The translations under genes were made by a program, and so were the position numbers. From the NCBI RefSeq assembly GCF_016714285.1, contig NZ_JADJNN010000023.1, forward strand, positions 62,001 to 126,000: a DNA stretch of 64,000 nucleotides. The letters are read 5' to 3'. This DNA comes from Nannocystis sp. (GTDB lineage: Bacteria > Myxococcota_A > Polyangia > Nannocystales > Nannocystaceae). The stretch's first letter is position 1. The number at the start of each line of letters is the position of its first letter. The notes beneath the pieces were generated by a model that was given only the letters and a program-made list of their open reading frames with translations, was not told the origin of the DNA and did no database searches. This document shows positions 8,100 to 15,526 of the stretch, one piece after another.

Positions 8100-8834
8100 T
8101 CAGGCGAGGCCGAGGCGGCGACGCAGGCGGCGGGCGGCCTGGCGGGAGATCGGGACGAGGCCGCCGTCGTGCATGCGCGCCGTGTAGCCGCCGGTCTCGA
8201 GCGGGTCGAGGCAGGCGAGTTGTTCGAGGTTGATGAGGGCGCGGCGGTGGACGCGTTCGAACAGGCCGGCGGGGAGGCGGTCCTCGAGGTCCTGCAGGGT
8301 GAAGTCGCTGAGCAGCGGGCCGCCGCGGGTGTGGAGGGTGACGAGCTCGCCGTCGAAGGTGGCGTGGGAGAGATCGCGGGGGTCGAGCAGGCGGATGCCC
8401 TGGCGGGTGCTGACGGGCAGGCGGACTAACTCCTGGTTGGGCGCGGGGCGGGTCTGGGGGCCGAGGCGGTGGCGGGCGCGGGCGAGGGCCTTGCCGAGGC
8501 GGACGGCGTCGATCGGCTTGAGCAGGTAGTCGACGGCGCCGAGGTCGAAGGCGGCGAGGGCGTGCTCGCCGTGGGCGGTGGTGAAGATGATGTAGGGGCC
8601 GTCCTCGGGCAGCAGGGCGCCGGTCTCGAGGCCCGAGAGGCCGGGCATGTGGATGTCGAGGAGGACGACGTCGACCTCGTGCTCGCCGCGGGCGAGGGTG
8701 GCGAGCAGCTCCTGGCCGCTGCTGCACTCGCCGACCAGGGTGACGGCGGGCAGCTCGGCGAGCAGGCGGGCGAGGCGGCGGCGCGCGAGCAGCTCGTCGT
8801 CGGCGAGGAGCACCTGGAGGGGGAGCGGAGACAT
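8100..8834 (-). CDS. LytTR-family response regulator
   Basis: 244 residues: a receiver domain (ADDE at 11-14, phosphoacceptor D60 in LLDIHMPG, K in LLKPIDAV) and a C-terminal LytTR DNA-binding domain from about 135 (DLSHATFDGELVTLHT..ERVHRRALINL). LytTR proteins bind direct repeats and often control envelope, autolysis or secreted products. The cognate kinase is directly upstream on the same strand (8901-9923). The leader carries the motif CCTGTCCC a few bases before the ATG, one of two copies in this 66-bp gap. Confidence 0.92.
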   Translation of the reverse strand: MSPLPLQVLLADDELLARRRLARLLAELPAVTLVGECSSGQELLATLARGEHEVDVVLLDIHMPGLSGLETGALLPEDGPYIIFTTAHGEHALAAFDLGAVDYLLKPIDAVRLGKALARARHRLGPQTRPAPNQELVRLPVSTRQGIRLLDPRDLSHATFDGELVTLHTRGGPLLSDFTLQDLEDRLPAGLFERVHRRALINLEQLACLDPLETGGYTARMHDGGLVPISRQAARRLRRRLGLA

Positions 8835-8894
8835 GGTCTTTGGGACAGGTCGAGTCGAGCGCGCGCCGGGGGAGTGGGCTGGTCTTTGGGACAG
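8834..8894. repeat. paired 15-bp direct repeats carrying the GGGACAG motif
   Basis: TGGTCTTTGGGACAG occurs at 8834-8848 and again at 8880-8894, between the kinase stop and the regulator start. LytTR regulators typically bind direct repeats, so autoregulation is possible, but the core is the same GGGACAG motif found at many unrelated junctions in this window. Confidence 0.75.
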
Positions 8895-8900
8895 ATTACT

Positions 8901-9923
8901 TCAGGTGCGGACGGCCGGGCGCGCGGCGGGGAGGCGGAGGGTCGCGCGGGTGCCGTGCGGGGTGGACTCGAGCGTGAGGGTGGCGCGGCCCTCGGGGTAG
9001 GCGAGGGCGAGGCGGCGGTGCACGGTGGGGAGGCCCTCGCTGCCGTCGCGGGGGCCGCGGTAGGGGCCGGGGTTGTCGAGGGTGATGCGGGCGCCGTCGT
9101 GGTCGCGGGCGACGCGGAGCTCGATCGCGCCGCGGTGGCCGGCGGCGGGGCCGTGCTTGACCGCGTTCTCGGCGAGCGGGAGCAGCAGGAGCGGGGCGAT
9201 CTGGAGGTCGCCGGGGTCGCCCTCGATGCGCAGCGTGAAGAGGTTGGGGTCGCGGATGAGGTGGAGGGCGAAGAGGTCGCGGCAGAGGTCGAGCTCGCGT
9301 TGCAGGGGCCAGGCGGCCAGGGGCACGCCGGCGAGGATCGTGCGCAGCATCGACGACAGCTGGAGGACGGCCCGCTCGGCGACCTCGCCGTCGGTGCGGC
9401 ACCACTCGGCGATCGCGTTGAGGGTGTTGAACAGGAAGTGGGGGTCGAGCTGGCCGCGCAGCGCGAGCAGCTGGGCCCGCTCGGCCTCGCGGGCGAGGGC
9501 CTCGGCGCGGGCCTGCTCGCGGGCCAGGCCGGCCTCGAACTCGATGTCGCGGCCGAGGCCCCAGCCGCCGACCCAGAACAGGGCCAGCGAGACGAACACG
9601 CTCTCGCGGCCGGTGAGCAGGGTCAGGCCGATGCCGAGGGCCCGCGGGATCGCCACCGCCAGGATCGCCACCACGAGGGCTCCCGAGGCGGCGTAGGCGA
9701 GCAGGCCGAGCGGCGCGATGCGGCCGTGCGGGGCGGCGACGCGGCGCCACAGGTAGGGGCCGAGGAGGGCGAAGGCGAGGCACATGAGCACGCCGAGCGG
9801 CATGGCCAGGGGGTCGCGCGAGAGGCTGTGCTGGGCGGCGACCAGCGGGACGCTGACGAGCGCCAGCGGCACCAGGCGGCGCGGGGCGGTCAGGGCGAGC
9901 AGGGTGTCGCGGATCAGGCTCAC
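8901..9923 (-). CDS. LytS-type sensor histidine kinase
   Basis: 340 residues. About four membrane helices occupy residues 15-120, followed by a coiled segment rich in Ala/Arg/Glu (about 130-155), then the His_kinase domain with H162 in QLDPHFLFNTLNA and an ATPase domain (LPLAENAVKHG). This is the LytS/YehU class that pairs with LytTR regulators; its partner is the next gene. The GTG at 9923 is directly preceded on the coding strand by thirteen C residues, so no Shine-Dalgarno is possible there; a downstream start is conceivable. Confidence 0.88.
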   Translation of the reverse strand: MSLIRDTLLALTAPRRLVPLALVSVPLVAAQHSLSRDPLAMPLGVLMCLAFALLGPYLWRRVAAPHGRIAPLGLLAYAASGALVVAILAVAIPRALGIGLTLLTGRESVFVSLALFWVGGWGLGRDIEFEAGLAREQARAEALAREAERAQLLALRGQLDPHFLFNTLNAIAEWCRTDGEVAERAVLQLSSMLRTILAGVPLAAWPLQRELDLCRDLFALHLIRDPNLFTLRIEGDPGDLQIAPLLLLPLAENAVKHGPAAGHRGAIELRVARDHDGARITLDNPGPYRGPRDGSEGLPTVHRRLALAYPEGRATLTLESTPHGTRATLRLPAARPAVRT

Positions 9924-9941
9924 GGGGGGGGGGGGGCGGGG
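9924..9941 (+). repeat. homopolymeric G tract (13 G)
   Basis: Thirteen consecutive G (9924-9936), one C, then four G, lying between the sugar-transferase stop (13 nt away) and the kinase start. In the minus-strand transcript it is a C tract just after a stop codon. Confidence 0.9.
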
Positions 9942-9954
9942 TGGACGGGCGGAG

Positions 9955-10524
9955 TCAGGTGACGAGGTCGCGGGTGAGGGAGAGGGCGCCGCGGCGCTTG
10001 CCGACGAGGTTCATCCAGGCGGTGCGGAGGAGCAGCTTGAGGTCGAGCGCGGCGCTGCGGGTGCGAACGTAGGCGGCGTCGAGCTCGCCCGTCAACGCGG
10101 GGCCCTGGGCGAGGCAGACCTGGGCGAGGCCGGTGAGGCCGGGGGCGACGGCGAAGCGGGCGGCGAAGGGCGGGTGTGCGGCGCACAGGCGCGCGGCGTC
10201 GGCGGGCGTGAGGGGGCGAGGGCCGACCAGGCTCATGTCGCCGCGCAGGACGTTCCACAGCTGGGGCAGCTCGTCGAGGCCGCGCTGGCGCAGCCAGGCG
10301 CCGAGGCGGGTGGGTCTGCGCTGCTGCGGGTCGGGCTCGCAGGTCATGGTGCGCAGCTTCCAGACGGTGAAGGGTCGCTGGTCCTGGCCGACGCGGGGTT
10401 GGTGGAAGAACACGGGGCGGCCGTCGGCGAGCAGGACGGCGAGGGCGAGCAGGCCGGTGACGGCGGCGAAGAGGGGGACCAGGGGGAGCAGGAGGGCGAG
10501 GTCGAGGAGGCGCTTGCGGGTCAT
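9955..10524 (-). CDS. bacterial sugar transferase (undecaprenyl-phosphate phosphosugar transferase)
   Basis: 189 residues beginning MTRKRLLDLALLLPLVPLFA, with an N-terminal membrane helix, then PVFFHQPRVGQ, FTVWKLRTM, RRGLDELPQLWNVLRGDMSLVGPRPL and a terminal catalytic-domain tail. These are the landmarks of the PF02397 family, which transfers a sugar-1-phosphate to undecaprenyl phosphate and starts exopolysaccharide, O-antigen or glycan assembly. It is the short PglC-like form without the multi-helix N-terminal region of WbaP/WcaJ. The ATG overlaps the stop of a 38-codon upstream frame (ATGA), which suggests translational coupling. No other polysaccharide genes are visible nearby. Confidence 0.88.
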   Translation of the reverse strand: MTRKRLLDLALLLPLVPLFAAVTGLLALAVLLADGRPVFFHQPRVGQDQRPFTVWKLRTMTCEPDPQQRRPTRLGAWLRQRGLDELPQLWNVLRGDMSLVGPRPLTPADAARLCAAHPPFAARFAVAPGLTGLAQVCLAQGPALTGELDAAYVRTRSAALDLKLLLRTAWMNLVGKRRGALSLTRDLVT

Positions 10525-10637
10525 GACAGGGCCTCCGAGCTGCCGAGCAGCAGGGGCGCGAGGCACAGGGCGGCGAAGGTCAGGGGCGCGAGGGCGAGGC
10601 AGAGGGCGAGCAGGGCGAGCAGCTTGAGGCCGGGCAT
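10521..10637 (-). CDS. 38-residue hydrophobic protein coupled to sugar transferase
   Basis: MPGLKLLALLALCLALAPLTF and onward is a single strongly hydrophobic helix. Its TGA overlaps the ATG of the sugar transferase in an ATGA arrangement. It may be a small membrane partner or simply a leader that couples translation. There is no family I recognise; the frame is open further upstream, so the start is uncertain. Confidence 0.4.
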   Translation of the reverse strand: MPGLKLLALLALCLALAPLTFAALCLAPLLLGSSEALS

Positions 10638-10679
10638 GCGGAGAGCCTGCCGCGCGAGCGGGCGGGCGGCGGCGGCGAA

Positions 10680-10715
10680 GCGGTTGAACGGTCGCGGGAC
10701 GCGGTTGAACGGTCG
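10680..10715. promoter_or_regulatory. two 15-bp direct repeats, 21-bp period
   Basis: GCGGTTGAACGGTCG occurs at 10680-10694 and 10701-10715, with starts 21 bp apart (two helical turns), upstream of the small membrane ORF and sugar transferase. Such spacing suits a dimeric activator or a LytTR-like regulator bound to one DNA face. The regulator is not identified. Confidence 0.5.
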
Positions 10716-10764
10716 GGCGGGCAGCGAGGCCGTCGTCGGTGAGTCTTCGATGTCCCGGGCCGGC

Positions 10765-10817
10765 GGGGGGGGGGGCGGGGGGGGCGGGGGGGGGGGGCGG
10801 GGGGGGGGGGGGGGGGG
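10765..10817 (+). repeat. 53-nt G tract with three C interruptions
   Basis: Runs of 11, 8, 12 and 19 G separated by single C bases. It starts 14 nt beyond the stop of the lectin-domain lipoprotein gene (10832), so the transcript has a C-rich 3' end there. It could form a G-quadruplex on the + strand, act as a Rho-loading site, or be a base-calling artefact. Confidence 0.9.
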
Positions 10818-10831
10818 AGCCAGTCGGGGAG

Positions 10832-11725
10832 CTAGTCGGGGAACAGGACCGGGTCGCGTTTGGTCTTGCAGATGTAGCCGCGGGCGGGGGCGTTGCAGTC
10901 GATGTCGCTCCAGCCGTCGACGCTGGGCTGGGTGGTGGCCTTGAGCTCGGTGCAGTTCTCGAAGACTTTGTTGGGCAGGTCGCACACGGCGTTGTTGGGT
11001 TCGCCGGCGAGCCAGGCGGTGAAGTCGACGGGTGTGGCGTCGGGCCAGGTCCAGTCGGCATCGGGGCTGGGGACGGCGCAGGTCTGGTCGGGGCCCATGC
11101 GCTTGCGCAGGCCGATCCACACGTGCTTCTCGTCGTTGACGGCGTCGAACTTGACGAGGTGGGCGCGGAGGAAGTCGTACTCGGCCTGGTCGTGGACGCT
11201 GGTCAGGCGCACCGGCGTCTTGAAGCTGCGCAGCTTGCAGCGCTCGGCGGCCTCGTCCCAGGTGATCGCCTGCTTCTCGGGGCAGATCCAGTAGACGAAG
11301 GAGTCCGTCAGCTCGACGGTGCAGGCGCCGCAGTTGGGGGAGGACTCGTCGACCAGCTGGTTGCAGTTGTCGTCGACGCCGTTGCACTGCTCGATCACCA
11401 TCGGGTGGATCTCCGGGACCTTGTCGTTGCAGTCGCTGTGGTCGGGCAGCATGCCGTCGGGGGCCTCGCAGGCGAGGGTGGCCTCGGCCTTGCGGTCGCC
11501 GTAGCTGTCGGCGTCGGCGTCGGGGTAGTAGGCGACGAGTGGTTGGTTGTTGGGGCAGGGGGCGGGCTCGCCGGTGCTCGAGCCGCCGACGTCGGTGGTG
11601 GTTGCGACGGGCTCGCCGGGGCCGTTGAAGGCCGGGTTGTCGGCGCAAGTGGCCAGCGCGAGGGCCAGCACGCACGCGGCGGTCGGTCCGCGGGCGAGGC
11701 GGTGAGGGTGCGCGACCCGGGGCAT
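10832..11725 (-). CDS. lipoprotein with MopE-type metal-binding motif and C-type lectin domain
   Basis: 297 residues. The signal peptide ends in a lipobox (ALATC, Cys27). A Thr/Ser/Gly linker follows, then the motif YYPDADADSYGD..DCNDKVPEIHP..CNGVDDNCN, which is the MopE-type putative metal-binding repeat (about 65-130). The C-terminal half is a C-type lectin fold: CPEKQAITWDEAAERC, WIGLRKR, DFTAWLAGEPNN, WSDIDCNAPARGYICK. It is likely displayed on the cell surface and may bind glycans or calcium. A TACCCT box 7 nt before the ATG suggests a leaderless transcript. Confidence 0.85.
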   Translation of the reverse strand: MPRVAHPHRLARGPTAACVLALALATCADNPAFNGPGEPVATTTDVGGSSTGEPAPCPNNQPLVAYYPDADADSYGDRKAEATLACEAPDGMLPDHSDCNDKVPEIHPMVIEQCNGVDDNCNQLVDESSPNCGACTVELTDSFVYWICPEKQAITWDEAAERCKLRSFKTPVRLTSVHDQAEYDFLRAHLVKFDAVNDEKHVWIGLRKRMGPDQTCAVPSPDADWTWPDATPVDFTAWLAGEPNNAVCDLPNKVFENCTELKATTQPSVDGWSDIDCNAPARGYICKTKRDPVLFPD

Positions 11726-11732
11726 CGCGGGC

Positions 11733-11738
11733 AGGGTA
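11733..11738 (-). promoter_or_regulatory. -10-like TACCCT, 7 nt before start codon
   Basis: Reads TACCCT on the minus strand, directly upstream of the lectin lipoprotein ATG (11725). The spacing would put the transcription start at or next to the start codon. No convincing -35 is seen. Confidence 0.45.
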
Positions 11739-11805
11739 GCGCAGGCCTGGTGGTCGCGCGCGCGGGCGACGGCGTGAGGCTGCGTTGGGTTGTCGGTGTC
11801 TCGCT

Positions 11806-12366
11806 TCAGGGGGCGCGAAGTCGCAGGACCTCGCGTTCGAGGGCAAACACGTGCTCGTCGTCGGCGTCCTGTTCGCGGAGGGATTCGGCGAGGCGGAGGA
11901 GGTACTCGAGGTTCGGTCCGCTGGGTCCGCGGCTGTGAAGGATCTGCGCGGCGATCGTGGGCAGTGGGGCGGGGCCGAGGTAGTTCGGGTTGTCGGCGGT
12001 CGCGAGGTACATGCGCGCGGCGACGATCTGCGGGTCTGGACCGGCCGCGGGGTCGCGGGCGAGTCGCAGCGGCAGCTCGACGCGGAGGTAGCCGCCGCGC
12101 TCGCGGTGGTCGAGCTCGGCGAACACCTGGGCGGCGACCTCGGGCGCGACGCGGTAGGCGACGCCGTGGCAGCGGGCGCCGGGCTCGGGCACGAGGGTGA
12201 CGACGCGGCCGGGGGCTTCGGGCACGCCGCGGTGGTCGGTGGAGCCCTGCCAGAAGCGGCGGGTCCAGCCGTCGATGCTGGCGGGGCGGCGCTCGCGGTG
12301 CGCGAAGTCGGGGCGCCAGATCAGCGAGCCGTAGCCGAACAGCCAGAGGTCTTGCCCTTGAGACAT
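11806..12366 (-). CDS. chaC: ChaC-like gamma-glutamylcyclotransferase
   Basis: 186 residues. FGYGSLIWRPDF at 10-21 is the substrate loop of the ChaC family, followed by RRFWQGSTDHRG..PGRVVTLV and the catalytic-acid region LDHRERGGY (E89 likely). ChaC enzymes cleave glutathione to 5-oxoproline and Cys-Gly in the cytoplasm. Length and motif order fit the bacterial family. The leader contains CCTGTCCC just before the start, one of the dispersed motif copies. The next gene upstream on the same strand is an amidase with a 42-bp gap, so the two may share a transcript. Confidence 0.9.
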   Translation of the reverse strand: MSQGQDLWLFGYGSLIWRPDFAHRERRPASIDGWTRRFWQGSTDHRGVPEAPGRVVTLVPEPGARCHGVAYRVAPEVAAQVFAELDHRERGGYLRVELPLRLARDPAAGPDPQIVAARMYLATADNPNYLGPAPLPTIAAQILHSRGPSGPNLEYLLRLAESLREQDADDEHVFALEREVLRLRAP

Positions 12367-12408
12367 GTCTGGAGGGACAGGTGGCTGCCGGGCTCGCGGG
12401 ATCCGGGC

Positions 12409-13911
12409 TCAGGCGTGCACGGGTGGGATGCGGTCGGCCCAGGGGCGGGCGTGCTCGAGCTGGGCGGCGACGCGGAGGAGGGTGGCCTCAGCGGCGAAGC
12501 GGCCGACCAGCTGGACGCCGATCGGGAGGTTGGTCGGGCTCCAGTGGAGCGGGAGGGACATCGCGGGCTGGCCGGTGATGTTGAAGAGGGGGGTGAAGGG
12601 GATGAAGTCGTAGACGCGCTCGACGGCGGGGGTGAGGTCGAGGAGGCGCTGGAGCAGGCCGCCGGCGCGGAGGCTGCCGAGGGCGCGCATGACGGCCCGT
12701 TCGGCGCCGCGGGGCTGGAGCGAGCCGATCGGGACGGGCGGGCGGCTGAGGCTCGGGGTCAGCAGGAGCTCGTGCTCGGCGAAGAAGGGGGCGACGCCGC
12801 GGGAGATCGCGAACAGGGTCTCCTTGGCGGCGATGAAGCCGGGGGCCGAGAGGTGGCGGCCGAGCATGGCGAGGGCCCAGGTCGGGACCTCGTAGTCGCG
12901 GGGTCGGGCGCGGCGGCCGAGGCGGCGTTCGCTGGCGGCGACCTCGGCCGCGACCTCGCCGCAGATCATCGTGAAGAAGGCGCGGGCGAAGGCGGGGCCG
13001 TCGAGCTCGGGGCTGGCCTCGACGACCTCGTGGCCGAGGCTGCGCAGCAGCTCGGCGGTGTTGTGCACGGCGGTGACGCACTCGCCGTCGACGTCGCCGC
13101 CGAGCAGGGCGCGGGTGGTGAAGGCGATGCGGAGGCGTCCGGGTGGCGCGTCGACCTCGGCGAGGAAGGGGCGGCTCGGGGGTGGTGGATAGTTGGGCGC
13201 GCCGGGGTCCGGGCCGGCGCCGATGTCGAGGAGGGCGGCGCTGTCGCGGACCGAGCGGGTGAGGGCGTGTTGCACGGCGGCGCCCTGCCACAGCTCGCCG
13301 TGGTCGGGGCCGTTGGGGGTGCGTCCGCGGGTGGGTTTGAGGCCGAACACGCCGCAGCAGGAGGCGGGGATGCGGATCGATCCGCCACCGTCGCCGCCGG
13401 TGGCGAAGGGGACGACGCGGGCGGCGACGGCGGCCGCCGATCCGCCGCTCGATCCACCTGGCGTTCGGGACAGGTCCCACGGGTTGCAGGTCGGGCCGTG
13501 CAGCTCGGGTTCGGTGTACGGGGTGATGCCGAGCTCGGGGGTGGCGGTCTTGGCGACGGCGATGAGCCCGGCGGCGCGGTAGCGGCGGATGAGCTCGCTG
13601 TCGTGGTCGGGGACATGGTCGCGGTGGAAGCGGTTGCCGCTGCGCAGCGGGGCTCCGGCGACGGCGGCGAGGAGGTCCTTGAGCAGGAAGGGGACGCCGG
13701 CGAGGGGACCCTCGGGCAGGGCCTCGCGGGCCTGGGCCCGGGCCTGCTCGTACATCGGGGCGACGATCGCGTTGATGCGCGGGTTGACGGCCTCGATGCG
13801 CTCGATGACCGCCTCCACGAGCTCGCTCGGGTGAAGCTCGCCGGCGCGGACGAGCGCGGCGAGGCCGAGGCCGTCGAGTTCAGAGAGGGCTGCGGAGGCG
13901 GTGGTGGGCAT
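12409..13911 (-). CDS. amidase-signature family amidase
   Basis: 500 residues of the amidase-signature family. The Ser-cisSer-Lys triad is complete: K78 in FLLKDL, S154 in GGSSGGSAAA, and S178 in GGDGGGSIRIP, with spacing very like GatA. It hydrolyses a carboxylic amide; the substrate cannot be told from sequence. There is no GatB/GatC nearby and no lipidic N-terminal helix, so a catabolic or detoxifying amidase is more likely than the tRNA amidotransferase subunit. It begins 7 bp after the lamin-tail lipoprotein gene ends, so the two are probably cotranscribed. Confidence 0.9.
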   Translation of the reverse strand: MPTTASAALSELDGLGLAALVRAGELHPSELVEAVIERIEAVNPRINAIVAPMYEQARAQAREALPEGPLAGVPFLLKDLLAAVAGAPLRSGNRFHRDHVPDHDSELIRRYRAAGLIAVAKTATPELGITPYTEPELHGPTCNPWDLSRTPGGSSGGSAAAVAARVVPFATGGDGGGSIRIPASCCGVFGLKPTRGRTPNGPDHGELWQGAAVQHALTRSVRDSAALLDIGAGPDPGAPNYPPPPSRPFLAEVDAPPGRLRIAFTTRALLGGDVDGECVTAVHNTAELLRSLGHEVVEASPELDGPAFARAFFTMICGEVAAEVAASERRLGRRARPRDYEVPTWALAMLGRHLSAPGFIAAKETLFAISRGVAPFFAEHELLLTPSLSRPPVPIGSLQPRGAERAVMRALGSLRAGGLLQRLLDLTPAVERVYDFIPFTPLFNITGQPAMSLPLHWSPTNLPIGVQLVGRFAAEATLLRVAAQLEHARPWADRIPPVHA

Positions 13912-13918
13912 GGTGTGC

Positions 13919-15370
13919 TCAGGGCTTGTTGGCGGCGCCGGGGGTCGGGGACTTGCTGAGGATCCAGTCGGTGGCGGCGTTGTTCTTGTCGTTGCCGTTG
14001 GGGAAGCGGCTGAGGCTGCCCGCGGTCATGTTGTTGTCGATGATGTTGGCCTTGAGCGCGGTGCCCTCGACGAGGTTGGTGACGCCTAGGCCGGTGACGG
14101 TGGCCATGGTCATCTCGCCGCCGTAGGAGAGCGCGTCGAGCAGGGTTGGGCCGGCGAGGTCGACGAGGGCGACGCCGTCGGGGTTGCCGTTCTGGACGTT
14201 GTCGCTGGCCTTGGCGAAGGCGATCTTGAGGGTGCCGGGCGGGAGGACGACGGTGTTGGACGCGACCACCAGGTAGGCACCCTGGGGCAGGATGCCGGCG
14301 GGCGCGAGGGGCAGGTTGAGGTAGGTGGTGTTGTTGGCGCCGTTGACGAGGACGAGGTTGATCTTGGCCAGGTTCACGTCGGCGCCGGTGTTGTTGTAGA
14401 TCTCGACGTACTCGTCGACGTCGGTGCCGACCTGGTCGTAGTCGACCTCGTTGATGATGAGGCCGTTCAGCTTGCAGGGGGCGCAGCTCGGGCCGCCGCA
14501 GTCGATGTCGGTCTCGGGGCCGTTCTTGACGCCGTCGCTGCAGGTGGCGGCGACGCAGAGGTTCTTGTCGCAGACGAGGCTCTCGCAGTCGTCGCTGATG
14601 AGGCACTGCTTGTCGTTGGCGCAGGGGTCGCAGCTGCCGCCGCAGTCGACGTCGGTCTCGTCGGCGTTCTGGACCTTGTCGTCGCAGGCCGCGGCGGCGC
14701 AGACCTTGTCGCTGCAGACGCCGCTCTCGCAGTCCTTGTTGATGAGGCAGAGCTCGCCTTCGACGCACACGGGGCAGTCGGGGCCGCCGCAGTCGACGTC
14801 GGTCTCGGCGCCGTCGGGCTTTTCGTCGTCGCAGGTGGCCGGGACGCAGACCTCGCCGTTGCAGGAGCCGCTCGCGCAGTCGGCGTCTTGCAGGCAGGCG
14901 AGGTCGTCGGCGCAGGCGGGGCAGCTGCCGCCGCAGTCGATGTCGGTCTCGTCGCCGTTGAGTAGCTTGTCGAGGCAGCCCTCGGGGGGCATGCCGGTCG
15001 AGCCCGAGCTCGAGCTGGTATCGGTGGTGCCCGTGGTGCCCGTGGTGCTGGCGGTGCCGGTGGTGTCAGGGGTGCCGCCGGTGCTACCGGTGTCGCTGCT
15101 GATCGCGCCGGTGGAGCCGTCGGGGCCGCCGCTGGTGGCCGTGCTGGCGCCGGTGGCGTCGCCGACCGAGTCGTCGGTGGAGGTGGGCGGCTCGCTGGTG
15201 AGCGCGGTCGGGTCGGTGTTCGGCGCGCTGTTGGAGTTGCCGCTGGTGTCGCCGCCGCTGCCGCTGGACTGCGAGTCGGAGAGCTGATCGATGCCGGCGG
15301 TCGAGCAGGCGAGCAGCAGGCTGACGAGGACGAGCGAGGGGGTGACGGGGGTAGGCCAAGGACGAAGCAT
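13919..15370 (-). CDS. lipoprotein with Cys-rich repeats and lamin-tail domain
   Basis: 483 residues. The signal ends SLVLVSLLLAC (Cys22). A Ser/Thr/Gly-rich stalk is followed by four Cys-rich repeats with the pattern C.DG..NG.ETD.DCGG.C..C, then C..D.DC.SG.C, a layout common in Nannocystaceae surface proteins. The C-terminal part (LIINEVDYDQVGTDVDEYVE..YNNTGADVNL) is a lamin-tail domain, found in secreted nucleases and surface proteins and often taken as a binding module. No catalytic domain is seen. A TACCCT box lies 6 nt before the ATG. Confidence 0.87.
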   Translation of the reverse strand: MLRPWPTPVTPSLVLVSLLLACSTAGIDQLSDSQSSGSGGDTSGNSNSAPNTDPTALTSEPPTSTDDSVGDATGASTATSGGPDGSTGAISSDTGSTGGTPDTTGTASTTGTTGTTDTSSSSGSTGMPPEGCLDKLLNGDETDIDCGGSCPACADDLACLQDADCASGSCNGEVCVPATCDDEKPDGAETDVDCGGPDCPVCVEGELCLINKDCESGVCSDKVCAAAACDDKVQNADETDVDCGGSCDPCANDKQCLISDDCESLVCDKNLCVAATCSDGVKNGPETDIDCGGPSCAPCKLNGLIINEVDYDQVGTDVDEYVEIYNNTGADVNLAKINLVLVNGANNTTYLNLPLAPAGILPQGAYLVVASNTVVLPPGTLKIAFAKASDNVQNGNPDGVALVDLAGPTLLDALSYGGEMTMATVTGLGVTNLVEGTALKANIIDNNMTAGSLSRFPNGNDKNNAATDWILSKSPTPGAANKP

Positions 15371-15376
15371 GAGCCG

Positions 15377-15382
15377 AGGGTA
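15377..15382 (-). promoter_or_regulatory. -10-like TACCCT, 6 nt before start codon
   Basis: Minus-strand TACCCT upstream of the lamin-tail lipoprotein gene; same hexamer and almost the same spacing as at 11733-11738. Confidence 0.45.
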
Positions 15383-15475
15383 GCGGAGAACGCCGACGGC
15401 CGCGCGGGGCTGCTGGGGCCAGATCGCGGGCCGGGGGGGTGCGGGGGGGCGGCGTGGACCGCCGGCGCGTGCCGC

Positions 15476-15505
15476 GGGGGGGCGGGGGGGGGGGGGGGGG
15501 GGGGG
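15476..15505 (+). repeat. G tract with 22 uninterrupted G
   Basis: Seven G, one C, then 22 G, beginning 21 nt past the stop of the 447-residue lipoprotein gene (15527). The surrounding 15371-15526 gap is otherwise G-rich and holds no gene. Confidence 0.9.
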
Positions 15506-15526
15506 CTGGCGCGTCAGCTCCGCGGG

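Noticed and set aside
13467..13478. GGGACAGGTCCC inside the amidase gene as a regulatory copy of the dispersed motif
   Set aside because: It encodes DLSR just before the catalytic loop; coding constraint alone could explain it, so I count it as a sequence copy but not as a site.
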